Positions 13,934 through 21,020 of a DNA stretch of 21,261 nt are shown here, piece after piece. The stretch's first letter is position 1. Each line of letters opens with the position of its first letter. A model generated the notes under the pieces. It was not told where the DNA came from, did no database searches, and was given only the letters and a program-made list of their open reading frames with translations. Position numbers and translations under genes: made by a program. The stretch covers positions 15,607 to 36,867 of the IMG/VR virus record IMGVR_UViG_3300002483_000018; one strand, given 5' to 3'. Source of the stretch: a virus.

Positions 13934-15432
13934 TACTCCACCGGCCTTCTACTAACTATATCATCAATTCTCAAAATTGCAGTAGTTACTTCTGTTGCAC
14001 TAAGCACTGCTTGTTTAATCAATTTAGAAGGTTCTACAATATTATTTTCTTTCATTGAAACAATACCACCTTCGGTTACATCAGGTCCATGTGTTAAATC
14101 GCCTTCTAACACTTTTGTCCTCATCGCTAGAACAGTATCTAGTGGGTCATGCCCAGCATTCTCCGCTATGGTAGCAGGAATAACCTCTAGAGCGTCTGCA
14201 AAGGCTTCTATTGCCATTTGTGCCCTTCCCCCTATCTTAGCGGCATGATTGCGTAGATGTGAAGCCATAGCAACAAAACTAGAGCCTCCTCCATACACTA
14301 CACTATTTTCGTCTTTTACCATACCAACTACACCCAGTGCATCATCGAATCCTCTTTCCACTTCATCAAGTGTTGATTGAGTAGCACCACGAAGAACTAG
14401 AGTTGATTGGTCGCTCTCGACATTTCCAGTAACAAAGAGATAGTAGACATCGTTATGCTTCTGCTTTACAAGTTCCATGTCAGTTACATTTTCTATGTCG
14501 TTTACAGTCTGAGCCACAGGTAACTCTAGTGCGCTGCTAAGAGCCTTCATCATACTTTCAGGCACTCGCCTTACAACACCAATGTCGTTTTTCTTTAGAT
14601 AGGCACAGATACTATCGTGTACTCCATCTCTTACGAATACAACGCCTTTACCATCTAGCATAGAAACTATCTTCTTTGCCTTGTCTAGAAGACTATCACT
14701 GCTTGATTGTTTGAATTGAGAATACTCGTCTGCCCCCATTTGAATTGAGATATTTTCTTCTGTTTTCTCATTCTCCAATCCAGTATTAATTAAAACTACC
14801 TTCATTTCTTTTTCGTGGGCGAAATCTAATACGAAATCTTTGCTAAGAATTACACCATTGAAAAGGAATGATTCTTCTATGCTACCACCGGGTAAACTGA
14901 CTACTCTTACCTTGTCTGCTTCTCCTGCTTGCATTACAGCATCTACACAGATTTGACTCACAACTTCAGTAGCACTTTCCAAAGTTTTACCAGTAATTGC
15001 GGTTTTTGCTATATTTTTCAGTACTTCTTCATCCCCAGTAAATGCTACTTCACTTTGAAGATATTTTGTAGCCATAGTTGCGGCTTCGTGGTATCCTCTA
15101 CAAACTACATTGGGATGGAGCCCCTTACTGAACAGACTTTCGCTGTTAGCAAGTAACTGACCCGCTAGAACTACTGTGCTGGTTGTACCATCGTAACACA
15201 AAGATTCCTGTGTCTTTGCTACTTCTACCATCATTTTAGCACCGGGGTGACTGACATCTAATTCACGAAGAATAGTTGCACCGTCATTAGTTACAATGAC
15301 ATTACCTGCCCCATCTACCATCATCTTATCCATACCCATAGGGCCGAGTGTAGACTGGCAAGTTTCGACAATTATTTTTGCTGCTCTAATATTCATAGAT
15401 TGAGCGTCTGCTTTCTTTTCTTCTTGATTCAT
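13933..15432 (-). CDS. Group II chaperonin (thermosome) subunit, viral
   Basis: 499 residues, a little shorter than cellular thermosome subunits (about 520-550). ATP-dependent protein folding in a double-ring cage is the family function. Recognisable elements in order: 'DAQSMNIRAAKIIVE' (9-23), 'TLGPMGMDKMMVD' (28-40), 'TNDGATILRELD' (48-59), 'HPGAKMMVEVAKTQE' (62-76), 'YDGTTSTVVLAG' (80-91), 'GLHPNVVCRGY' (104-114), apical-domain 'LINTGLENEKTEENI' (214-228), 'GFDDALGVV' (361-369), 'GGGSS' (381-385), 'ILRIDDIV' (486-493). Two departures stand out: the P-loop GDGTT is YDGTT, and the GGGAxE motif is GGGSSF. The N-terminal strand usually present before 'DAQ' is missing. The start is the ATG overlapping the stop of the upstream gene (ATGA); the longer frame adds a basic sequence without family resemblance. 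Magroviruses are known to encode such a chaperonin. Confidence 0.95.
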   Translation of the reverse strand: MNQEEKKADAQSMNIRAAKIIVETCQSTLGPMGMDKMMVDGAGNVIVTNDGATILRELDVSHPGAKMMVEVAKTQESLCYDGTTSTVVLAGQLLANSESLFSKGLHPNVVCRGYHEAATMATKYLQSEVAFTGDEEVLKNIAKTAITGKTLESATEVVSQICVDAVMQAGEADKVRVVSLPGGSIEESFLFNGVILSKDFVLDFAHEKEMKVVLINTGLENEKTEENISIQMGADEYSQFKQSSSDSLLDKAKKIVSMLDGKGVVFVRDGVHDSICAYLKKNDIGVVRRVPESMMKALSSALELPVAQTVNDIENVTDMELVKQKHNDVYYLFVTGNVESDQSTLVLRGATQSTLDEVERGFDDALGVVGMVKDENSVVYGGGSSFVAMASHLRNHAAKIGGRAQMAIEAFADALEVIPATIAENAGHDPLDTVLAMRTKVLEGDLTHGPDVTEGGIVSMKENNIVEPSKLIKQAVLSATEVTTAILRIDDIVSRRPVE

Positions 15433-15605
15433 TCTTCTTCCCCTGTATCTTCTATTATGGTTTCTTCTGATGCATAAGGCCACTCTACTTGGTTAGCAAT
15501 AACCGCAGCCATACGCTGTATATCACTCAAAGCCGCTCCTTGAGTAATCGCTGTTAATAATCTGTGCAATCCTAATTTTAATTTTATTTCTTCCTCTTGA
15601 TTCAT
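15429..15605 (-). CDS. Small acidic-tailed hypothetical protein
   Basis: 58 residues from an ATG at 15605, 2 nt after the exonuclease stop; a GTG 9 nt further upstream is possible but would overlap that gene. It has two probable helices ('LGLHRLLTAITQGAALSDI', 'RMAAVIANQVEW') and an acidic tail ('EDTGEEE'). Its first codons (MNQEEE) nearly repeat those of the thermosome (MNQEEK), also at the DNA level. Its stop overlaps the thermosome ATG. No family is recognised; tight coupling suggests it is made together with the chaperonin, perhaps as a cofactor, which is speculation. Confidence 0.55.
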   Translation of the reverse strand: MNQEEEIKLKLGLHRLLTAITQGAALSDIQRMAAVIANQVEWPYASEETIIEDTGEEE

Positions 15606-15607
15606 GT

Positions 15608-16219
15608 TTACCACTCAATTTCAATTTCTACTATTTCTCCTGTTTCAAGGGAGCGTGATTTAACGAAAGAATAATCTTGCATATGCTTATACAAATCATA
15701 AGTCAATTGTGCATCTTTAAGACAATACTCAGCAACATCATTGTAATTACCGTTTTGCCATTGAACTGGCGCATCTAAACTTGACATCATTTTTTCTGCT
15801 TTCAAGTTTTGACTGGCTAGCATATTCAAATCTGTGGCGACTCTTTGGTGTTTTAAAGCCGCCTTTTGTACAATTACTTTAGTGTCTATAATAGATTCAG
15901 AATGTTTGGATAAAACATCCCCCGCAGCCCAGCAATCAAGCGAATCTTTGATTACTGGTAGGTCAAATTTCAATATATTATGGCCTAAAATTTTACCACC
16001 TTTGTTTATGAAATCAATCAAATGGTCACCTATATCTCTTGGGTGAAGTGGTAATGTGTTTACCCCTTCTAATTCAATGTCTTCTTTGGAAAAAATAGTA
16101 CCGTCAGAACCATCCCAAGTTGCTATAACACTAGGTTCAAACAGTGTTCTATTATTCCAACCACCAATATCATAAGAGAAATTAGCGGTTTCAATATCTA
16201 AGGAAAGAATATCGCTCAT
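15608..16219 (-). CDS. DEDDy-type 3'-5' exonuclease
   Basis: 203 residues; ATG with TTGAGGA upstream, 27 nt after the ATPase gene. It has an RNase H-like exonuclease fold with three Exo motifs: 'LSLDIET' (Asp8, Glu10), 'LGHNILKFDLPVI' (Asn81, Asp86), and 'EYCLKDAQLTYDL' (Tyr165, Asp169), the Y-x3-D form of the DEDDy class. Two metal ions held by the acidic residues cleave nucleotides from 3' ends. It is a stand-alone domain without a polymerase part. Proofreading in trans, end trimming in recombination, or degradation of host DNA are possible roles. The neighbours (ATPase, primase, nucleases) favour replication or repair. Family assignment is firm; the exact role is inferred. Confidence 0.85.
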   Translation of the reverse strand: MSDILSLDIETANFSYDIGGWNNRTLFEPSVIATWDGSDGTIFSKEDIELEGVNTLPLHPRDIGDHLIDFINKGGKILGHNILKFDLPVIKDSLDCWAAGDVLSKHSESIIDTKVIVQKAALKHQRVATDLNMLASQNLKAEKMMSSLDAPVQWQNGNYNDVAEYCLKDAQLTYDLYKHMQDYSFVKSRSLETGEIVEIEIEW

Positions 16220-16246
16220 GTATAATCCTCAATATATGTCACTTAT

Positions 16247-17641
16247 TCAATCCATCTGTTTCAATCTAAGGTAAACTATCCTAGATTCTTTAGTTGTTTC
16301 AAACATATCTTTAGCATACTTATTGAAATGATTCCAAGCAGTACCTCTTGTAACCTTCGCTTGGTCTTCATAGGTCTTGAGCATTCTCTCTTTACGAACC
16401 CACCCTTCACCACGAGAATCATCAAAGTCAACTTTACCAGTATTTTGGAATGATATAGTGAATTTTTGTCGGTATTCTGTAACTTCTGTCTTTTTGAATC
16501 CAACTTCGACTTCATCTTCAAGCCAAAGGATTAGATTTCTTGTAAGGTCGTAAAGAATATCTTTAGCCATATCTACGTGCTCACCAGTTACAGTCCAAGA
16601 ATTATCTAACATAGCCATATGTGTTGCGAAGATGACCGTATAATTTTCAACTGCTGGCATGAAAGATGCCACAACCTCACCTATACCGGGTGCAAGACCG
16701 TTAAGAAGAGTGTAGTAATCATCTATAGCATCGAAACAGGCTGAATAAAATGTTTCATCTGCGTTAAACATCTCATGCATATGCTTCTGAATTAATTCTT
16801 CTTGCTCACTTCTAGGCATGGATTCCCATTCAATAAAAGTAGTTTCACTCAAATTCAATAATCGGTCTCGTAGATTCTTGGTCAAGTTATTGAAATAATC
16901 TACAATCTCTTGGTAATCAACCGCTAATTTTGGTATCTTTTTGTAGGCAGCATTCATCCTTAGATTACTAACTTCTCTACGCTTTTCAGTATCCCATTCG
17001 CCCCAATATAGTAGAACTCTTTGGAAAATACCCTTTGTTAAGACGTAATCTTTTACACCCTTTGGAGGGAAAGTTGTAATCCATAAAGATACCAATGATT
17101 CAGTTTCGATTCTACCAGCCTTTGTGTGTTTGACTAGAATGTTGTTGTTACTACCTACAGGGTTACACGCTGATTGGAGATAAAGAACGGTTTCTTGGCT
17201 ATGCTTATTTGGGCTTAGAATGATACTTCCTTCATCGAAATTCAAGACCTTTCTCCCATCAAGAAGCCCCTCTTTCAAAGTCTTAACGTGTTCTCCGTCT
17301 TCGTCTATATTTTCTTCCCAACCACCAATCAAAGCGGCATCTGTTCCAGTTGTGTACATATCAGTAGGGATTTCAGCATCTCGACAGATATCCCCCATAA
17401 ATTCCCAAGCAACAGACTTACCACTTCGGGAAGGTTGAATCCAAAAAACGTGCACTCTTGGGTCTATATGACTAGCACCCCAAGGTATGCGTACATACGG
17501 TACTGCTGCTTGTCCTTGTAAAAAGAAAAAGGAAAGCATTCCCGGTATGTCGTTCTTCATTGATGTCTGTCCAAAATGTTCCAAGTAACCTTGGAAAATT
17601 GGAAACTTCTTCACCGCCTCATATTCTGTGTAATTCCTCAT
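16247..17641 (-). CDS. P-loop ATPase, probable replicative helicase
   Basis: 464 residues. The Walker A motif is at 69-76 ('QPSRSGKS', with Gln in place of the first Gly), Walker B at 132-137 ('VLNFDE'), a sensor-like strand at 186-193 ('LWITTFPP'), and a possible arginine finger 'GIFQR' at 204-208. The C-terminal 45 residues ('KVTRGTAWNHFNKYAKDMF' and a final strand) could be a winged helix. The arrangement recalls the DUF3987-like and phage/plasmid primase-helicase ATPases, where the ATPase follows a primase domain; here the primase is a separate gene. Unwinding at the fork is the likely job. MCM-type or packaging roles are less likely because the protein sits among replication genes and lacks a terminase nuclease domain. 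The start follows the promoter-like gap at 17642-17706. Confidence 0.65.
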   Translation of the reverse strand: MRNYTEYEAVKKFPIFQGYLEHFGQTSMKNDIPGMLSFFFLQGQAAVPYVRIPWGASHIDPRVHVFWIQPSRSGKSVAWEFMGDICRDAEIPTDMYTTGTDAALIGGWEENIDEDGEHVKTLKEGLLDGRKVLNFDEGSIILSPNKHSQETVLYLQSACNPVGSNNNILVKHTKAGRIETESLVSLWITTFPPKGVKDYVLTKGIFQRVLLYWGEWDTEKRREVSNLRMNAAYKKIPKLAVDYQEIVDYFNNLTKNLRDRLLNLSETTFIEWESMPRSEQEELIQKHMHEMFNADETFYSACFDAIDDYYTLLNGLAPGIGEVVASFMPAVENYTVIFATHMAMLDNSWTVTGEHVDMAKDILYDLTRNLILWLEDEVEVGFKKTEVTEYRQKFTISFQNTGKVDFDDSRGEGWVRKERMLKTYEDQAKVTRGTAWNHFNKYAKDMFETTKESRIVYLRLKQMD

Positions 17642-17706
17642 AATTTGACCCCTAGAGAGGTCAGCCTATAAGTATATTGTATGGACTATACATCGGACAG
17701 TTGGAT
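17642..17706 (-). promoter_or_regulatory. Promoter-like gap with imperfect palindrome
   Basis: This is the longest gap between minus-strand genes to the right of 13.74 kb. Reading leftward, an AT-rich AATATACTTATA (about 17669-17680) lies about 30 nt before the ATPase ATG, the spacing expected of an archaeal TATA box for a short-leader transcript. Between them is GACCTCTCTAGGGGTC (17647-17662), an imperfect 16-nt palindrome with 6 of 8 pairs matching. It could be a repressor site; its GGGG may also act as a ribosome-binding site. Inferred from sequence only. Confidence 0.4.
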
Positions 17707-18405
17707 TCATCGCCTTTTTCTTCTCTCCACGTGCATTGGTTCTTCGCTTGTTAGTGCCTGAACTATGCGTTTCCTCAGTACCTCTCCTAACCCTTTCACC
17801 TGTTTCAATGATTCAGGGAAGCACATTTCTTCTAGGCTACCACATTTTTCTAGTAAATTATCCACAGTTTCTTTCCCCAAGCCGGGTATTGCTAACAGCA
17901 TATCAGCCCTCACATCATTACTAGCGACTCTTCTGATTGCTCTTGCACCATGAGAAGACGCAGGTTTGTGTAATTTATCATGAAGTTTGACTATGAAAAG
18001 TGAAGCCTCGCTCATGTTTGGTGTGTAGAAAACCTGACACTCAAAATCAGACATTACCCTAGCAATAGTACCGAGTAGTTCATTTTGCACTCTAGTGTAG
18101 GTAACTTTACGTCCATTGTTTTTAGCCATTGCAACATACTTTTCTATTGTACCATGAATCACTAAGAAAAAACGCTCGTAGTTTGAATCCATGTTTTCTA
18201 ATTGCCGCCAAAGATGACCACTATGGCTTGACTGGAAAAAGTCGGTTATACTCTTAGCCTCTACACACGCATTACCTAGAAGATAATCACCTACAACTAG
18301 TGGTTGTTGTGAAACTGCTAAACCTGCTTTCTCAGCCTTTCTTAGAACAGAATCGTATAGTGGTCCTCTTTCATTGGAGTCAATTATTAGATTTGGCTTT
18401 GGCAT
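17707..18405 (-). CDS. ERCC4 (XPF-like) nuclease with HhH domain
   Basis: 232 residues; GGAGG (18413-18417) lies 7 nt before the ATG. Residues 1-145 form an ERCC4 nuclease domain: 'LIIDSNER' (Asp9, Glu12, Arg13), 'VVGDYLLG' (Asp40), and 'VEAKSITDF' (Glu49, Lys51, Asp55), corresponding to the family's GDY...ERKxxxD centre with Ala in place of Arg. Residues 165-220 hold two helix-hairpin-helix motifs ('IPGLG' 173-177, 'VKGLG' 203-207) for DNA binding. The helicase part of archaeal Hef is absent. The family cuts branched or flapped DNA near junctions, so a role in replication-fork or recombination-intermediate cleavage fits its place beside the primase. It overlaps the upstream zinc-finger gene by 26 nt. 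Confidence 0.9.
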   Translation of the reverse strand: MPKPNLIIDSNERGPLYDSVLRKAEKAGLAVSQQPLVVGDYLLGNACVEAKSITDFFQSSHSGHLWRQLENMDSNYERFFLVIHGTIEKYVAMAKNNGRKVTYTRVQNELLGTIARVMSDFECQVFYTPNMSEASLFIVKLHDKLHKPASSHGARAIRRVASNDVRADMLLAIPGLGKETVDNLLEKCGSLEEMCFPESLKQVKGLGEVLRKRIVQALTSEEPMHVERRKRR

Positions 18406-18535
18406 TTTCTTTCCTCCTTCTATTCCTACAATCCATACAAAGACCAGTGAATTTGTGCAATCTCTTCCTTCTCTTTAAACCACTTCTGTTTAGTTTTATA
18501 CCGCATTCTAAGCAATTAAGGGGTAATTCATCCAT
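18380..18535 (-). CDS. 51-residue zinc-finger protein between primase and ERCC4
   Basis: A short minus-strand frame starting at an ATG that shares one base with the primase stop (TGATG) and ending 26 nt inside the ERCC4 gene. Cys8 and Cys11 ('CLEC') and Cys33 and Cys36 ('CMDC') make a CxxC-x21-CxxC site. Between and after them it is very basic ('RSGLKRRKRLHK', 'RNRRRKENAKAK'), as expected of a nucleic-acid-binding finger. A GGAGG upstream (GGAGGATATCTG) supports the start. The spacing and size resemble the other two mini zinc proteins on this strand. It may modulate the primase or nuclease it sits between (inference). Confidence 0.65.
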   Translation of the reverse strand: MDELPLNCLECGIKLNRSGLKRRKRLHKFTGLCMDCRNRRRKENAKAKSNN

Positions 18536-19641
18536 CAGATATCCTCCGCCGTCCCATCATAGAATTTGCATCTACCAGTGCAAAGTCCATCAGTTATGAT
18601 AGTCCTACACATACCTGCGTTATATCCGTTATTAGAAGAGCCACCGAAAACTAAACTTTCGACTTGTAAAGTAGTAGTAGATAAGTCATAATCCACCCAA
18701 CCTTGCCTTGAGATTACATCAACAATGAAATCTACGTGCTTTGCCTTTTCTTCATTTGACACACTATCAGGTGGGAAAAACCACCGTAGTCTACTTGCTA
18801 AGTAAGAGGCGAAATGCAACCTAGCCCTGTGAGGTGGGTTTCCTTCACCCATAGCGGATTGCGCTAAGCATGGAAGAATTGTAAACCCGTCAATTGACAT
18901 ATCAGGTAAGTCACTAATTTCTCTCTTCTTAGATTTGAAGATGGTTTTTCTTTCGGGTAAAACCAATTCTAATGCTTGAGAGCCATGCTGTATGTATCCA
19001 TCTTGTGATTCTTGGGCTTTATCCAATAAATCCATGTGTGTGCTATTGAGTAAAACTTCTGAGGTCATTGGTATACTCCAACACCCTCTTTTGCTATTGT
19101 AGGAATTAGGAATTCTAATCATACCAGCGGTATCAAAAGCCACGGTTGGGTCATTACAAAACAAGTCTAGTTCTTTATGCCACTTTGAAAGAACAATTCT
19201 ACCAGCGTCTTTTACCCTAGCAACGTCAAACCCATTACTAGGTGTGAAAGTCTGCTGGAGTGGTATCCAAACATGGAAGCCCCCACCACTAAACCAAACG
19301 TAATGCAGTAAGTCTTTTTCAGAAAGAAATAGATGTAGTCTTTTTACTTGCTCATGCATCACTTCAAAGGGTACATCTTCTCCTCTCTTTCTAAAATTCT
19401 TACAATCAAAGTCACAAACAAAGTGACGTATAATCGGTGTATTGTAATCTACTCTATGGTTTCTAGGCGGGGTCAAACCGCGATAACCGTAAGCAGTAAA
19501 GAAAACGTTACCGCTTCCATTCTTCCCTTTCCAGTATCTTTCTAGTTCGTTCCAATCTTTTACTAATCTTCGATAACCCTTTTCACCATCAGCCCCAATT
19601 TCCAATACCTCTCTTGGGAAATCAAGCGTGATGAACGCCAT
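18535..19641 (-). CDS. AEP-family DNA primase (PriS-like)
   Basis: 368 residues from ATG 19641, 4 nt after the upstream stop; a TTG 12 nt earlier is an alternative start overlapping the neighbour. The three archaeo-eukaryotic primase motifs are seen: 'FVCDFDCKN' (Asp77, Asp79: metal-binding), 'FSGGGFHVW' (His123: nucleotide binding), and 'AFDTAGMIRIPNS' (Asp170, Arg176). It would make RNA or DNA primers for the viral fork. The C-terminus carries three cysteines in 'CRTIITDGLCTGRCKFY' (345, 354, 358), a likely metal site. No helicase domain is fused; the separate P-loop ATPase may supply it. Family assignment is firm. Confidence 0.88.
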   Translation of the reverse strand: MAFITLDFPREVLEIGADGEKGYRRLVKDWNELERYWKGKNGSGNVFFTAYGYRGLTPPRNHRVDYNTPIIRHFVCDFDCKNFRKRGEDVPFEVMHEQVKRLHLFLSEKDLLHYVWFSGGGFHVWIPLQQTFTPSNGFDVARVKDAGRIVLSKWHKELDLFCNDPTVAFDTAGMIRIPNSYNSKRGCWSIPMTSEVLLNSTHMDLLDKAQESQDGYIQHGSQALELVLPERKTIFKSKKREISDLPDMSIDGFTILPCLAQSAMGEGNPPHRARLHFASYLASRLRWFFPPDSVSNEEKAKHVDFIVDVISRQGWVDYDLSTTTLQVESLVFGGSSNNGYNAGMCRTIITDGLCTGRCKFYDGTAEDI

Positions 19642-19645
19642 TATA

Positions 19646-19927
19646 TCATGCAACCTTAGTCAAGATTTTATCCAATAGTCGCTCAATTTCTTTAGGTGAT
19701 AACCTACTCTTGTTAAGAGTGAAATGGTAACTGTCGTAGCCATCAACTTTGTCAATACCTAACTCAGTATAATCATCCAAGGTGGTTTGCAAAGTTTCCT
19801 TTACAATCATATCTTTATCACCTAATATTCCAAAATCAACAAGCACTTCTTTATGCGGTTGATAATGTCTGTTCATTGTTTCTATCGTCTTCTTTAGTAG
19901 TAATTCTACAGTTCTCTCTTCTATCAT
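19646..19927 (-). CDS. 93-residue hypothetical protein
   Basis: The start is placed at ATG 19927, which overlaps the nuclease stop (ATGA) and has GGAG about 8 nt upstream; an ATG further upstream at 19960 would overlap the nuclease more. Two or three helices are likely ('MIEERTVELLLKKTIETMN' at the N-terminus, 'SPKEIERLLDKILTKVA' at the end), with a central strand-rich part ('DGYDSYHFTLNKSRL'). No motif is recognised. It lies between the Cas4-like nuclease and the primase in a coupled series, so it may belong to the replication machinery. Confidence 0.6.
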   Translation of the reverse strand: MIEERTVELLLKKTIETMNRHYQPHKEVLVDFGILGDKDMIVKETLQTTLDDYTELGIDKVDGYDSYHFTLNKSRLSPKEIERLLDKILTKVA

Positions 19928-20871
19928 AATTCCAACTCCTGTTGTGTCCATGCGGGGCAAATGTGCATGAAATCACACCACGCACATTTGAAATCATTTC
20001 TTTCCGCAGGAAAATCCATGTCAAGGTGGGCCTTGACTAATTTTTTCAGGCGCTTTTCAACAGTTCTTTCTGCATACTTCGCCTTTCTATCTGAAGTTGA
20101 CTCAAACTCCCAAGCAGCAGCATCACCATTGTTTATATTGCCGCCGGGAAATTCCCAACCCCAATGTGTAATCGGGAGATATTCTCCGTGTTGACTACAT
20201 TCAAGCATCATTTTGTAAAATTGCATTTCAGCCCTTAACTTAGTTGCTGTTTTTCCTTTCTTCCATTTTCCAGTTTTCAATTCCATGAGGATGTATCCTT
20301 TATCATCCTCAAAGATACGGTCAATAAAACCCCGCATATGAATAGGTACTGGAGTCCCATCAACCTCTACAATACGAGTAGCGTGTACTTCGGCTTCGTT
20401 CCCAACTGGAAACCAATCAATACCTTTAGTGGCTACCAGTCTATCGAATTGCCAATCAACCCATGTTTGGATTTGCTCATCTTCGCCATATAGATATGGG
20501 GATGGGGGTTTTGGGATAATGTCGTGTAGCATTTGGCGAGCCATGTTCATATTACCTGACTCTATTTGCTCTAGAATATCATCTATGTAATTGACCGCCT
20601 CTTTCCAAAAGTATTCAGTCATATCGTGCACATTGTTCCCACGAATATGGTAGTCCTTTTCTTCTTGTTTTAGTTTCATAATGTATTGAAAAAAGTATTG
20701 TTTTGGACACCAATCAAATGTACCGTTGCTACTTTTCGTAACTCGTAAAATTTTATCTTCCATGTCAGGAGACCAAGAGTAGTCACTCTTCGCATAGGAT
20801 TCTTTCATATCTTCAAACGGATAATCGTCAGCCTTAGCCAACTTATCATCGCCATTAGGATTCCATCTCAT
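19924..20871 (-). CDS. Cas4/RecB-like PD-(D/E)XK nuclease with Fe-S cysteines
   Basis: 315 residues from ATG 20871 (TGATG overlap with the upstream zinc-finger stop; GGGGG about 10 nt before). A longer frame from 20943 would bury most of that upstream gene and is not preferred. RecB-type motifs: 'FDWCPKQYFF' (Cys55), 'GNNVHDMTEYF' (His82), 'MRGFIDRIF' (Asp184), 'YILMELKTGKW' (Glu197, Lys199), 'AEMQFYKMM' (Gln217). The C-terminus is 'FKCAWCDFMHICPAW' (Cys296, Cys299, Cys305). Together with Cys55 these four cysteines are placed like the 4Fe-4S ligands of Cas4 and AddB nucleases. Such enzymes resect DNA ends 5'-3'. No cas1/cas2 or CRISPR array is here, so a role in viral recombination or replication is likely. 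Confidence 0.85.
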   Translation of the reverse strand: MRWNPNGDDKLAKADDYPFEDMKESYAKSDYSWSPDMEDKILRVTKSSNGTFDWCPKQYFFQYIMKLKQEEKDYHIRGNNVHDMTEYFWKEAVNYIDDILEQIESGNMNMARQMLHDIIPKPPSPYLYGEDEQIQTWVDWQFDRLVATKGIDWFPVGNEAEVHATRIVEVDGTPVPIHMRGFIDRIFEDDKGYILMELKTGKWKKGKTATKLRAEMQFYKMMLECSQHGEYLPITHWGWEFPGGNINNGDAAAWEFESTSDRKAKYAERTVEKRLKKLVKAHLDMDFPAERNDFKCAWCDFMHICPAWTQQELEL

Positions 20872-21020
20872 CACCAAAAACCCCCTTGATATGGAAAATT
20901 CTTGACGCTCATGTGTTTCCCCTCTTTTCTTAATCGAATACATTTACCGCAAATAGTCGTATGGCGACCTTTAGTACGAGGTTTCATTTCTTTACAAATT
21001 TGACACTTGTATCTCTTCAT
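20871..21020 (-). CDS. 49-residue zinc-finger protein
   Basis: A short minus-strand frame with ATG 21020 and TGA 20873-20871, the latter overlapping the nuclease start. Cys6 and Cys9 ('CQIC') and Cys24 and Cys27 ('CGKC') form a CxxC-x14-CxxC site on a Lys/Arg-rich chain ('MKRYK', 'KEMKPRTKGRHTT', 'IRLRKEGKH'). The tail ends in aromatic residues ('FPYQGGFW'). Size, charge and coupling match the 51-aa and 63-aa zinc proteins in this module. Nucleic-acid binding is likely; the function is unknown. Confidence 0.6.
   Translation of the reverse strand: MKRYKCQICKEMKPRTKGRHTTICGKCIRLRKEGKHMSVKNFPYQGGFW

Noticed and set aside
13877-14248. A 123-codon plus-strand frame, and a shorter one at 13855-14058, over the 3' end of the thermosome
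   Set aside because: It is antisense to a strongly conserved chaperonin sequence; no motif or ribosome-binding site was seen.
15433-15483. A 17-codon upstream extension of the thermosome
   Set aside because: The added residues are very basic and unlike thermosome N-termini, and they would overlap the 58-aa gene; the ATG at 15432 makes a clean ATGA junction.
18535-19653. TTG start for the primase
   Set aside because: It would add four residues and overlap the upstream gene; the ATG at 19641 is simpler, although the TTG cannot be excluded.
19924-20871. CRISPR-Cas locus suggested by the Cas4-like gene
   Set aside because: No repeat array and no cas1, cas2 or effector gene is present in the window.
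20872-20943. A 24-codon upstream extension of the Cas4-like nuclease
   Set aside because: It would overlap most of the 49-aa zinc-finger gene, has no family resemblance, and the ATG at 20871 fits the overlap rule of the module with a G-rich site upstream.
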